64,000 bases of DNA, taken from NCBI GenBank assembly GCA_019359035.1, contig JAHHIC010000033.1:99996-163995 (forward strand), given 5' to 3'. Made by a program: the position numbers and the translations under genes. The stretch comes from Scytonematopsis contorta HA4267-MV1. Its GTDB lineage: Bacteria; Cyanobacteriota; Cyanobacteriia; Cyanobacteriales; Nostocaceae. Positions 9,194-16,987 of the stretch are shown piece after piece (position 1 is the first letter of the stretch; the number at the start of each line of letters is the position of its first letter). The notes below the pieces were generated by a model. It made no database searches and had not been told where the DNA came from. It saw only the letters and a program-made list of their open reading frames with translations.

Positions 9194-11032
9194 ATGACTA
9201 AAAAACAAAAAATCAGCAATTATAAACGCTATCAACAAGCAGCATTTAATCATCCAAGCTATTACCCAATCAATCAAGTCGTTTCGTCCCAGCTATATCG
9301 TCCAATTGCAACCTGGATGGGAAGATTGATTTTGCCCAAACTTGAAGACCGTCAGTTTATTAAAGGTGTATTGTTTGAGGTTTATCATGCTGAGTCTGCA
9401 TATCAACACCTCGTTGGGCAGATTGTCAACTTAAGATGGAGTGATGACCCAAATGTTCAGGCTTATATTCGGGCATTTAGTAAAGATGTTCACTTTAATA
9501 CTAAGGCGAAATCTAGTAGCCAACAAGGACGGGTACATCCAGAGCGAATAAATCATTGGCGACAAGTAAACCCATTAGAATCACTAGCAGGTTCTAGACC
9601 CCAGGATGATGTCATAGTAATGTTGTCCGAGCCTGTAATGGTTGAAGAAATCCGCACTAAAACTAATGACAAACAATACTTTACAACACTGTATATTTAC
9701 CAAGAGCCGATTCAAATCACTGGACGCTTTTATGGTTTAGTCAAATTTTTGTATCCTATAGATACGCAAACAGATACTGATAAAAATCCACCAGAGCAAT
9801 TTCGAGTAGTTCATTTTAATCGTGTTTCACGTCAGTTTAATGGCGTTGAGGAAATACTAAAACTACCTCATGTAATTGCAAATCAACAAGGTATTTTTCC
9901 TTCCACCAGCAATTGCATAGAACAATCTTCTCTCAATGAAACAGGTTGGTATATTTACGGTGCGAATGATATTAATGGGATGTTTGTAGTACAAGCAATT
10001 GCTCCACGTGCTTTATTACGTCTTGAACCCAATCAAGTAATCTATGGAAAAGAGCCTGCACTACATTACCTTAAACATCAGTCCTGGAAAGGTATAAAAA
10101 CACAAAAAGGGAAAGCCTCATCTACTTTGCTGGTTCCACAGCAAGAAAATGAACACCTTAAAAATCAACCTGTTGAAGCTTGGAGCAATGGCGATTATGC
10201 TTTAGTAATACATATGTATGGTGGTATTGGTGGTAAAAAGCAAGAACCAGCTACCAAAAGCCCCCTTTATTTCGGACATTTCGCCTATGGTATTGCTAAA
10301 GTTGTGTGGGAACCACTTTGCGATGAATTAAGGTTTGAAATTAACTACCATCAGGTTTACACTCACAATCAAGAAGGTATTATTGCCGGGACGCTTCATT
10401 GGTCGCGTTTTATGGGTGACCGTCAATTTGGATGGTTAGGTGTTCGTCCCGTTGTAGATATATTGATTAAATTTGATGCTTTTACAGAAGAATACGAGGT
10501 GAGCGATGGTCAACGTTCGGTCTTGCTAAACTTGATGCGACATCTTGAAGCTATGGGTGCTCGTTATCGTATTGGGGATGGGACTGGTGGCACTTTTGTT
10601 ACTCCTGCAAACAACTGTGTTCAGGATGCTAATCAAGCATTTTATGGAAGTGTTCAGCAGTTAGAAAAAAATATTAAATCTAATCCTATTGCTTTACAAA
10701 AGTGGTTGGAACAATTCCCAGAACAAACTCAACGATTTGAGCAATTAGTTCAGCTTGCTTATGAACTGAAACGTAAATTACTTCCGTTTAATAATCTTCG
10801 TCCTGATTGGGAAAGACATGAATACACGTTAGGAGTTAGTTTAGAAGAGCGTCCTCTAAAACATTTACTCAGAGCAATAGGAAGTTTCAGAACTATTTTA
10901 CCCCGTCTTGCTAGCGATACTGTTGCCAAAATTTTTATTGAGCAAGGAGCGATGGTATGGGTACTGCGGACAAATCAAGTTGGTGGGTTTGATTCTGATA
11001 TTGAACCTGTTGCTCCTATTAATTTACTGTGA
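9194..11032 (+). CDS. Large conserved protein of unknown function
   Basis: About 612 residues from the ATG at 9194 (MTKKQKISNYKRYQQAAF). A GTG 48 bases upstream (9146) extends the frame, but those 16 residues look non-coding and neither start has a strong Shine-Dalgarno. The protein is rich in aromatic residues and appears globular, with no signal peptide or clear TM helix. Recognisable stretches are QVYTHNQEGIIAGTLHWSRF, GDGTGGTFVTPANNCVQDAN and a charged C-terminal helical region. I faintly associate the GTGGTFVTP...CVQD stretch with long cyanobacterial Abi/CAAX-like proteins, but no protease motif (EExxxR) is present, so I do not assign that function. It follows the 470-residue membrane protein on the same strand. 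Confidence 0.65.
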   Translation: MTKKQKISNYKRYQQAAFNHPSYYPINQVVSSQLYRPIATWMGRLILPKLEDRQFIKGVLFEVYHAESAYQHLVGQIVNLRWSDDPNVQAYIRAFSKDVHFNTKAKSSSQQGRVHPERINHWRQVNPLESLAGSRPQDDVIVMLSEPVMVEEIRTKTNDKQYFTTLYIYQEPIQITGRFYGLVKFLYPIDTQTDTDKNPPEQFRVVHFNRVSRQFNGVEEILKLPHVIANQQGIFPSTSNCIEQSSLNETGWYIYGANDINGMFVVQAIAPRALLRLEPNQVIYGKEPALHYLKHQSWKGIKTQKGKASSTLLVPQQENEHLKNQPVEAWSNGDYALVIHMYGGIGGKKQEPATKSPLYFGHFAYGIAKVVWEPLCDELRFEINYHQVYTHNQEGIIAGTLHWSRFMGDRQFGWLGVRPVVDILIKFDAFTEEYEVSDGQRSVLLNLMRHLEAMGARYRIGDGTGGTFVTPANNCVQDANQAFYGSVQQLEKNIKSNPIALQKWLEQFPEQTQRFEQLVQLAYELKRKLLPFNNLRPDWERHEYTLGVSLEERPLKHLLRAIGSFRTILPRLASDTVAKIFIEQGAMVWVLRTNQVGGFDSDIEPVAPINLL

Positions 11033-11499
11033 GTGTTGATTGTTGTCTGTTGACTGTTGACTGTTAGGGAACAAAAAAATAATACACCCGCAAATGCACG
11101 CTCACCCATATTATTTATTATATATTTCAGGTCAACACGCTTTATTCTAAATACGAGTGAAAATTTTAGGAGCATATAGACTTTTTAAGTACATAATCAC
11201 TAGTAAAATATAAACTTTTATAACTTACATTTTCTGCTAGAAACTAGTCACGTATTTTCTGCTAGAAACTAGTCACATTTATGCTAAAAATCACTCTTAA
11301 TAATTGACTTAAACCTTGATTAATACTACTTTATAGCGCAACCTTACTTACATTGTTGCATAAGCATAGTTTATATTTACTGATTAAATAAGTTTATAAT
11401 CAGAAGATTTAATTAATTAACTCTTTAGAAAGATGATTGTAATCAGTTATATTTTTAACCTTGTAATTGAAGTACAAATTAACACAGAGGAAAAAAATA
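11033..11499. other. Control region upstream of the PRC-barrel gene
   Basis: 467 bp without a gene. It opens with a GTTGACT-type short tandem repeat (11036-11065), then is very AT-rich. The notable structure is a 25-bp direct repeat at 11231-11276, listed separately. The long AT-rich leader suggests a regulated promoter for the stress-type genes downstream. Confidence 0.5.
11231..11276. promoter_or_regulatory. Two direct repeats containing CTAGAAACTAG
   Basis: The 21-base text TTTCTGCTAGAAACTAGTCA(C) occurs twice with a 25-base period (11231-11251 and 11256-11276). Each copy contains the palindrome CTAG-AAA-CTAG, as expected for a dimeric regulator. Two sites about 2.5 helical turns apart, some 225-270 bp before the PRC-barrel start codon, would suit an operator. 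No regulator is known for them. Confidence 0.4.
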
Positions 11500-12399
11500 A
11501 TGGCACTTCACAAGATTAGCGATTTTGATACAGACTACCGTAATACCATCCAAGGTAACGACATCAAAGGAATGAGTGTTTATGCTCAAGGAAGTGAAGA
11601 GAAGATTGGTACAGTTAGTGAGATGTTAGTTGATGACCAAGGACAGTTACGCTATCTCATAGTTGATTTAGGCTTCTGGATTTTTGGTAAGAAAATATTG
11701 TTGCCCATCGGTCGTGGCAGAATAGATTCAAAAGCAGACCGCGTGTATGTTGGAATGACAAGACAGCAAGCAGAAGATTTACCTGAATACAAAGAAGGAA
11801 TGGCGCTTGACTTCGACTATGAAGAGCAGGTGCGTGGGGCATATCGTCCTGCAGTAAATTCATCTGCTACTGGTGCTGCTGCGGCTGTTGCAGGAGCGGC
11901 TGCTGCGGCTGGACGTACCCCAAGCTACGACCGTGACACTTACAACTACGCACAAGATGCAGATTTGTACGACACTAGCACCCATGACGACCAAACCTTT
12001 AAACTTTACGAAGAACGTTTAGTTGCAGGCAAACAGCGTCGTAAATCTGGGGAAGTCGCGATTGGTAAACATGTTGAAACTGAGACTGCACGGGTTGCTG
12101 TACCAGTTGAAAAAGAAAGAGTTGTTGTTGAGCGAGTAACTCCATCTGAAGCAGGTAGAGCGGTTTCTGCTGATTCAACAGCTTTCCGTGAGGGTGAAGT
12201 TGCACATATGGAAATCTACGAAGAAGTTGCTGATGTTCGCAAAGAAGCTTTTGTGCGAGAAGAAGTCCGAGTTAAAAAAGTTGTAGACCAGGAAACAGTA
12301 CAAGCTCAAGAAACAATTCGTCGTGAAGAATTGGATGTTGATGCTGATGGACGCCCCATTACCAATAAAAACGACCGAAACAAGAAAGACCGTAAATAA
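11500..12399 (+). CDS. PRC-barrel and DUF2382 domain stress protein
   Basis: 299 residues from the ATG at 11500, preceded by AGAGG. An upstream TTG extends the frame by 11 residues but has no ribosome-binding site. N-terminal PRC-barrel (about residues 15-95: DIKGMSVYAQGSEEKIGTVSEMLVDD, then LRYLIVDLGFW). An Ala-rich linker of about 25 residues (about 120-140) follows. The C-terminal DUF2382 domain (TFKLYEERLVAGKQRRKSGEVAIGKHVETE, then VPVEKERVVVERV and EEVADVRKEAFVREEVRV) is strongly charged. The family is widespread in cyanobacteria and Deinococcus-like bacteria, where it is associated with general and desiccation stress; a molecular activity is not known. It is the first of three same-strand genes (11500-13507). 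Confidence 0.9.
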   Translation: MALHKISDFDTDYRNTIQGNDIKGMSVYAQGSEEKIGTVSEMLVDDQGQLRYLIVDLGFWIFGKKILLPIGRGRIDSKADRVYVGMTRQQAEDLPEYKEGMALDFDYEEQVRGAYRPAVNSSATGAAAAVAGAAAAAGRTPSYDRDTYNYAQDADLYDTSTHDDQTFKLYEERLVAGKQRRKSGEVAIGKHVETETARVAVPVEKERVVVERVTPSEAGRAVSADSTAFREGEVAHMEIYEEVADVRKEAFVREEVRVKKVVDQETVQAQETIRREELDVDADGRPITNKNDRNKKDRK

Positions 12400-12480
12400 T
12401 TAATGCTACTTAAGTTTTGTAGTAGTGCGAGTGCATTACTACAAGTTTGATTTGAGTTTTTGATTTTACTGGAGGTTTAA

Positions 12481-12918
12481 GTGAGAGTGATTCAAAATTT
12501 TCGTCGTATTTTGACCGCGTTTGCCTTAGTTTTCTTATTAACAACTACTGCTGCCTGTAGCGGTACAGTGCAAGCAAAACAGCCGACAACGCAATTGCCA
12601 GGAACTAGTTACAGTGCTGAATATGCTCAATTAGAACGCGGTAATACTGTAGAGGGTCAGGATTTTGGTAGTTGGGTTGCAACAACAGCCAAAGGAATTG
12701 TTCAGGATGCTTATGTACGTGACAACAATAAGTTAGGTATTGTAATTACACCTAAAGTTCGTCCGACAGAAGTGCGACCATTAGCAAAATCTTTACTGCA
12801 AGGGTTTCATAAGAATTTCCCAAATCAAGACTTAAGTGTTTTGGTTTACGCACCCGATAAACAATTAATTTTGACGGCTCAGTATGATACGCAGTCAAAT
12901 GAAATCGCATACAAATAA
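12481..12918 (+). CDS. Small lipoprotein
   Basis: 145 residues, GTG start with GGAGG eight bases upstream (TGGAGGTTTAAGTG). The N-terminus is a lipoprotein signal: basic MRVIQNFRRI, hydrophobic LTAFALVFLLTTT, lipobox TAAC with Cys near 26. The mature part, about 120 residues, has no recognised domain; TPKVRPTEVRPLAKSLLQGF and a beta-rich C-terminus (DLSVLVYAPDKQLILTAQYD) suggest a small alpha/beta fold. It probably sits on the periplasmic side of a membrane. It lies 81 bp after the PRC-barrel gene and is probably co-transcribed with it. Function unknown. Confidence 0.75.
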   Translation: MRVIQNFRRILTAFALVFLLTTTAACSGTVQAKQPTTQLPGTSYSAEYAQLERGNTVEGQDFGSWVATTAKGIVQDAYVRDNNKLGIVITPKVRPTEVRPLAKSLLQGFHKNFPNQDLSVLVYAPDKQLILTAQYDTQSNEIAYK

Positions 12919-12988
12919 TTGCTCGATTTTTATAAGCATCACATGAGCAATTTAGTTAATTTTAATGTCAAAAAAGGAGATAAATAAT

Positions 12989-13507
12989 ATGTCTAGCAGC
13001 GACCAGTATAAACGTCAAATCATGAAGGATTTATCTCAAGGTAATACAGAATCCCTTGATGATGTTTCTGACCCTTCAGAAAGTTACCAAAACTTTGATG
13101 ATTTTGCTCAACGCTCATCGCATGAAGAACGACGTCAATTGTTTCGTAAGTCTTTGAATCATAATCAAATACCTCCAAGTCAGATGGAGCCAGAACTCAA
13201 AAAGGCGATTGCACAAATTCAGCCAAAGGAAAGAGATGATGTAGCTCGTGAATTTTTTAAGCATTTCAAACAAAGAGGTTTGGACGAGCGTCATTTAGAA
13301 CAACAATTAGGTCTTTCTACACACCACCCCAGTCGCATGAATGCTGATGATGTTAGCAAAATAGCTTCATTTGCATATCATAATCATCCTGATATTTTTC
13401 AAGATGTAATGGCTGAGCAGCCAGCAATCTTTAAGTTTATCAGTAATCCTTTAGTAGGTGCAGCTTTGGGTGCTATTGCATCAAAGTGGTTTGGTGGACA
13501 TAAATAA
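12989..13507 (+). CDS. Small soluble hydrophilic protein
   Basis: 172 residues from the ATG at 12989, which has AAAAAGGAGA eight bases upstream; an ATG eight codons earlier lacks a site and is rejected. The protein is charged and Gln/His-rich with no signal peptide. Segments include DFAQRSSHEERRQLFRKSL and REFFKHFKQRGLDERHLEQQ. It ends in a glycine-alanine-rich amphipathic tail, NPLVGAALGAIASKWFGGHK, which might associate with membranes. No family is recognised. As the last gene of the stress-like set before a clear terminator, a role in stress tolerance is only a guess from context. Confidence 0.7.
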   Translation: MSSSDQYKRQIMKDLSQGNTESLDDVSDPSESYQNFDDFAQRSSHEERRQLFRKSLNHNQIPPSQMEPELKKAIAQIQPKERDDVAREFFKHFKQRGLDERHLEQQLGLSTHHPSRMNADDVSKIASFAYHNHPDIFQDVMAEQPAIFKFISNPLVGAALGAIASKWFGGHK

Positions 13508-13547
13508 GCTCATCTTTGTTTAAAGTTTTCATGGGTTAATAGTTAAG

Positions 13548-13570
13548 CCTCTCATCGGAGAGGTTTTTTA
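13548..13570 (+). terminator. Rho-independent terminator
   Basis: Stem CCTCTC/GAGAGG with loop ATCG, followed directly by six T residues, 40 bp after the stop codon of the small hydrophilic protein gene. It closes the three-gene set that starts with the PRC-barrel gene. Confidence 0.8.
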
Positions 13571-13888
13571 TATTTAGCTATTTTTTTTAATTGCCCATAG
13601 TTGTATGTAATAAATAATTTTATCCATCTTTCGACATAAGCCTTTAGATATAATTAATAACGATTTCTAAAAAAATATAAAAAATACTTAAATACCTGAT
13701 ATATAGTGTCCCTACGACAATTTTTATTTTTCGCAAGCATTTTTTGAGTCCGAAGAAAATCCAATATCAACACATAGATAGATGTCATAGATATATCTCT
13801 ATCATTAAATTAATTGAGATTAAATTCTGTGGTATTTACAGAAGTTTCTGTATCTCCTTCTATAGTCTCCAAACTTAACTGAAACAAC
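13571..13888. other. AT-rich intergenic region
   Basis: About 320 bp after the terminator. No coding capacity is seen. A short remnant of the GATATATAGTGTCCCTAC hairpin family lies near 13697-13716. The remainder is a plausible leader for the channel-like gene, but I cannot point to a promoter. Confidence 0.4.
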
Positions 13889-15607
13889 ATGAATGGAATT
13901 TGGCAAGGAATGACCACAGGTTTGCATGATGCAAGCTTATTTTTCATGATGCAGCAAATATTAGCTCAAACGCAACCTTCAAATAGGGTTCAGCCTGTTC
14001 GACCAGGACAAGCTTTAGAGACTGGGGTAGATTATGTGGAAGGATTGATGGCACAATTGGTGAATTTTTTGCCCACGTTGCTCGCAGCAATAGGAATTTT
14101 GTTGGTCGGTTTACTGATTGCCGCAGTTGTATCTGCCGCAGTACGCTCTCTTCTGAACCGTACTACCATAGATAACCGAATTGCTGCTGGGTTAACTGGT
14201 CGCTCAGACAGGGGAGAGCTACCCAAAGTAGAGAATTTAATCTCTAATTTTGTCTTTTGGGTGATTGTACTGTTTACTATAGTCGCGGTTTTACAAGCAC
14301 TAAACTTACAGACAGTTTCTCAACCTCTGAATACTTTCCTTATTCAAGTAACTGGATTTATACCTAGGCTACTAGGTGCAACAATTCTGTTTGGTGTCGC
14401 TTGGGTAGTTGCAACGCTCGTCAAACTTTTAGCAACACGCGGATTGCAAGCTTTGAGGTTGGATGAGCGACTACAAAATAGTGACCCTGAAGCAACACCA
14501 ACACCCGGTCAAAACCAGTTGTCTCTGGCTGACACGATTGGTAATGCTCTTTACTGGTTCATTTTTTTACTATTTCTGTTACCCATTCTAAATGCTCTGG
14601 AGTTAAACCAAGCACTACTGCCGATACAGTCTTTAATTAACCAAATTCTCTCAATTTTACCTAACATTTTAGCAGCGGTACTGATTGCTGCGGCTGGTTG
14701 GCTTCTGGCTACTATAGTACGACGCATTGTCACTAACTTGCTAGCATCAGCAGGAAGCGATAGATTGGGTGCGAGATTTGGTCTACGGCAAACTACTAGG
14801 GGGCAATCACTTTCGGGAATCATTGGTACAATTGCGTATATTTTCATCTTAATTCCTGTAGCAATCGCAGCACTTAATGCTTTGCGGATTGACGCTATTT
14901 CTGTCCCAGCGATAGCAATGTTGCAACAAATCTTGAATGCTCTCCCCGCAATTTTTACCGCAGCATTTATATTGATTGCAGCTTACTTCTTCGCGAAATT
15001 TGTTGCGGATTTAGTAACCAATATTCTTACAAGTATTGGCTTCGACAACATTTTTTCTGCTCTCGGTTTGAGAACAAACATAAGACGAAGAGAACCAGCA
15101 TCACAATTTGATGTGCCTAAGCAAGCAGATGCAGTGGCAACAACCCGCACACCATCAGAAATTGTGGGAGTTGTTGTATTAGTTGGTATCATGCTGTTTG
15201 CTACGGTTGCCGCAGTTGATATTCTCAACATTCCTGCGCTTACTGCACTAGTTAGCGGTCTTGTGGTAGTCTTTGGTCGAATTTTATCAGGATTAGCAGT
15301 GTTTGCTGTCGGATTGTTCCTGGCGAATCTCGCATTTAACATTATTACCAGTTCTGGTTCACGGCAAACGCAAATCTTGGGTCAAATCGCACGAGTAGCA
15401 ATTATCGCCTTAGTCTCAGCAATGGCACTACAGCAAATTGGTGTTGCTAGCGATATCGTTAACTTAGCGTTTGGCTTGTTATTGGGTGCGATTGCAGTGG
15501 CAATCGCCTTAGCTTTCGGTTTAGGGGCACGCGATATAGCAGGAGAACAAGTGCGAGAATTTCTTGGTTCTTTTAAAGGTAAACGTAACGAACCACCTCG
15601 GATGTAG
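13889..15607 (+). CDS. TM-helix-repeat protein, mechanosensitive-channel related
   Basis: 572 residues, strongly hydrophobic. It holds at least five repeats of the conserved TM-helix unit found in small-conductance mechanosensitive channel relatives: LVNFLPTLLAAIGILLVGLL (about 58), ITGFIPRLLGATILFGVAWV-type (about 155), ILSILPNILAAVLIAAAGWL (about 258), ILNALPAIFTAAFILIAAYF (about 350) and a later one near 465. It ends in a longer hydrophobic tail, LAFGLLLGAIAVAIALAFGLG, followed by REFLGSFKGK. The usual MscS beta-domain is absent, so it may form or modify a pore rather than be a classical MscS. The first residues before the opening TM block look like a cleaved or soluble leader. The gene stands alone and has its own terminator. 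Confidence 0.85.
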   Translation: MNGIWQGMTTGLHDASLFFMMQQILAQTQPSNRVQPVRPGQALETGVDYVEGLMAQLVNFLPTLLAAIGILLVGLLIAAVVSAAVRSLLNRTTIDNRIAAGLTGRSDRGELPKVENLISNFVFWVIVLFTIVAVLQALNLQTVSQPLNTFLIQVTGFIPRLLGATILFGVAWVVATLVKLLATRGLQALRLDERLQNSDPEATPTPGQNQLSLADTIGNALYWFIFLLFLLPILNALELNQALLPIQSLINQILSILPNILAAVLIAAAGWLLATIVRRIVTNLLASAGSDRLGARFGLRQTTRGQSLSGIIGTIAYIFILIPVAIAALNALRIDAISVPAIAMLQQILNALPAIFTAAFILIAAYFFAKFVADLVTNILTSIGFDNIFSALGLRTNIRRREPASQFDVPKQADAVATTRTPSEIVGVVVLVGIMLFATVAAVDILNIPALTALVSGLVVVFGRILSGLAVFAVGLFLANLAFNIITSSGSRQTQILGQIARVAIIALVSAMALQQIGVASDIVNLAFGLLLGAIAVAIALAFGLGARDIAGEQVREFLGSFKGKRNEPPRM

Positions 15608-15663
15608 CAGAATTTGAATCGAAATCAGATAGGATAAACTGGATTAACCTAATTTGTTTGTGA

Positions 15664-15690
15664 GACGGGCTTAACGACCCGTCTTTATAA
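15664..15690 (+). terminator. Rho-independent terminator
   Basis: Stem GACGGG/CCCGTC with loop CTTAACGA followed by TTTATAAT, about 57 bp after the channel-like gene. Confidence 0.65.
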
Positions 15691-16101
15691 TAAGTTGTTG
15701 ACTGTTGATTGTTGAGTGTTCAGTGTTGACTCGATTTTTTACTCAATTTATAAGAATTGTGGCTATAGCTAACCAAGGTTTTACTAAAAATTTATTATGA
15801 AAGTAGGAACTGAGTTCTCATTAGACCTTAAAAATTCAAAATTCAAAATTCAAAATTCAAAATTCAAAATTTAAGAATGGGGTAATTTTGAATTTATTAA
15901 TTTAGTTCTGGGTACTTGCGTTCACTACGTTGTGCGTCGCGCTAACACTAAATCATAGATTTAGTGGCATCCAATTAGTGGCGCTTGCTTGCCCCCACTA
16001 ATTGCAATTTTGAATTTTGAATTTTGAATTTTGAATTGATGTGACACTCCTTATTCTGATATCGTACTCAACACTTGCCGCAAAGTTCAGCTAATTAAAA
16101 A
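15691..16101. repeat. STRR heptamer repeats in inverted orientation
   Basis: No gene is seen. A GTTGACT-type degenerate tandem lies at 15697-15730. Five copies of the heptamer AAAATTC run through about 15832-15870, and four copies of its complement GAATTTT run through about 16012-16037, so the ends can fold back on each other. Between them are GC-richer palindromic bits (ACTAAATCATAGATTTAGT and TTAGTGGCGCTTGC...CCACTAATTG). This arrangement is typical of the short tandemly repeated repetitive sequences of heterocystous cyanobacteria. Confidence 0.65.
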
Positions 16102-16746
16102 ATGAACAGTTACTTACAAAACTCCCACACAAGTAATTCCACTGTAGTTCGAGCAATACATACTGCTGTCAAAGGAAGAGCTAGATATAAAGTTCATGGT
16201 CTTTATGGCTCGGAGTCACTCAAAAAATACATCGAGTCAAAACTTAAAAATGAAGAAGCTATTAGGGATGTCTTTGCTAATCCACTTACAGGAAATGTAC
16301 TTGTAACTTTCCAACCAAACTTTAGCTTTAAAACAATTGGCTTACGAATTAAAGATATTGTTTTATATTTCCAAGAACAAAGCAAAAAATTTTTAGCCAA
16401 GACATCTGTTATTAGCCCAGCAAAAAGTCAAACCAAAGGCAAGAATGAGATTTGTAAAAATCCACTAGAAACAGCAGAGGTGGACATGAATCAGCCTAAT
16501 GAGATTATTTTTTCCGACTCATCAGTCCAATTTACAGATACCCAAAGCATAGAACAGTCAACCGTTTTTCCTACTAAAGGAGACAAACGAATGTATGTAA
16601 TAGAGGTTATGAATCAAAACATCAATACTAATATACCAATACGCCATAGCCGACAATTGTACACCGTGTCATTTGAGCAACTTTCCCGACGATATCAGGA
16701 AATTCACTCACGCGGGGGAAAAATTATCAGCGTAAAAGCTGTTTAA
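16102..16746 (+). CDS. HMA-like domain fused to CpcD-type linker domain
   Basis: 214 residues in one frame with two unlike parts. The N-terminal 90 residues (VVRAIHTAVKGRARYKVHGL, then ANPLTGNVLVTFQP) resemble the heavy-metal-associated-like domain that precedes some cyanobacterial P-type ATPases; the metal-binding CxxC is absent. A variable linker (about 95-160) follows. The last 51 residues match the CpcD/ApcC-type phycobilisome capping-linker domain: MYVIEVMNQN, then RHSRQLYTVSFEQLSRRYQE and the closing GGKIISVK. An AAAGGAGA sits 7 bases before the methionine at 16591, so the CpcD part could also be made alone. The fusion suggests a phycobilisome-associated regulator or anchor, but that is inference. 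Confidence 0.75.
   Translation: MNSYLQNSHTSNSTVVRAIHTAVKGRARYKVHGLYGSESLKKYIESKLKNEEAIRDVFANPLTGNVLVTFQPNFSFKTIGLRIKDIVLYFQEQSKKFLAKTSVISPAKSQTKGKNEICKNPLETAEVDMNQPNEIIFSDSSVQFTDTQSIEQSTVFPTKGDKRMYVIEVMNQNINTNIPIRHSRQLYTVSFEQLSRRYQEIHSRGGKIISVKAV
16576..16593 (+). promoter_or_regulatory. Internal Shine-Dalgarno and start codon
   Basis: AAAGGAGA at 16576-16583 is followed after seven bases by ATG at 16591, in frame inside the 214-residue gene. Initiation here would make a 51-residue CpcD-type protein, the size of a free-standing small linker. It is a stronger site than anything visible before the ATG at 16102. Confidence 0.5.
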
Positions 16747-16770
16747 AAAAAACAAGTGGTGCGGGCATCT

Positions 16771-16977
16771 TGCCCGCCTCTATGTTTTACATTTCATGGG
16801 AACCGCTGATAACCCTTGCCCGCCTCTATGTTTTACATTTCATGGGAACCGCTGATAACCCTTGCCCGCCTCTATGTTTTACATTTCATGGGAACCGCTG
16901 ATAACCCTTGCCCGCCTCTATGTTCTACGTTTTATGGGAGCCTCAAAAACTCCTTGCCCGACTCTATGTTCTACCTT
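16771..16977. repeat. 46-bp tandem repeat, four and a half copies
   Basis: A unit starting TGCCCGCCTCTATGTTTTAC and ending CCGCTGATAACCCT repeats with exact 46-base spacing at 16771, 16817 and 16863. A diverged copy begins at 16909 and a partial fifth at 16955. The first three are essentially identical, implying recent expansion. A GCGGGCATCTTGCCCGCC hairpin stands at the left end. The unit length is not a multiple of three, so an encoded repeat protein is unlikely. It sits between the convergent HMA/CpcD gene and the Wzc-like gene. Confidence 0.9.
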
Positions 16978-16987
16978 GTATAAAAAC

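Noticed and set aside
16771..16977. Possible CRISPR array
   Set aside because: The units are directly joined with no unique spacers, and no cas gene is present; it is a plain tandem repeat.
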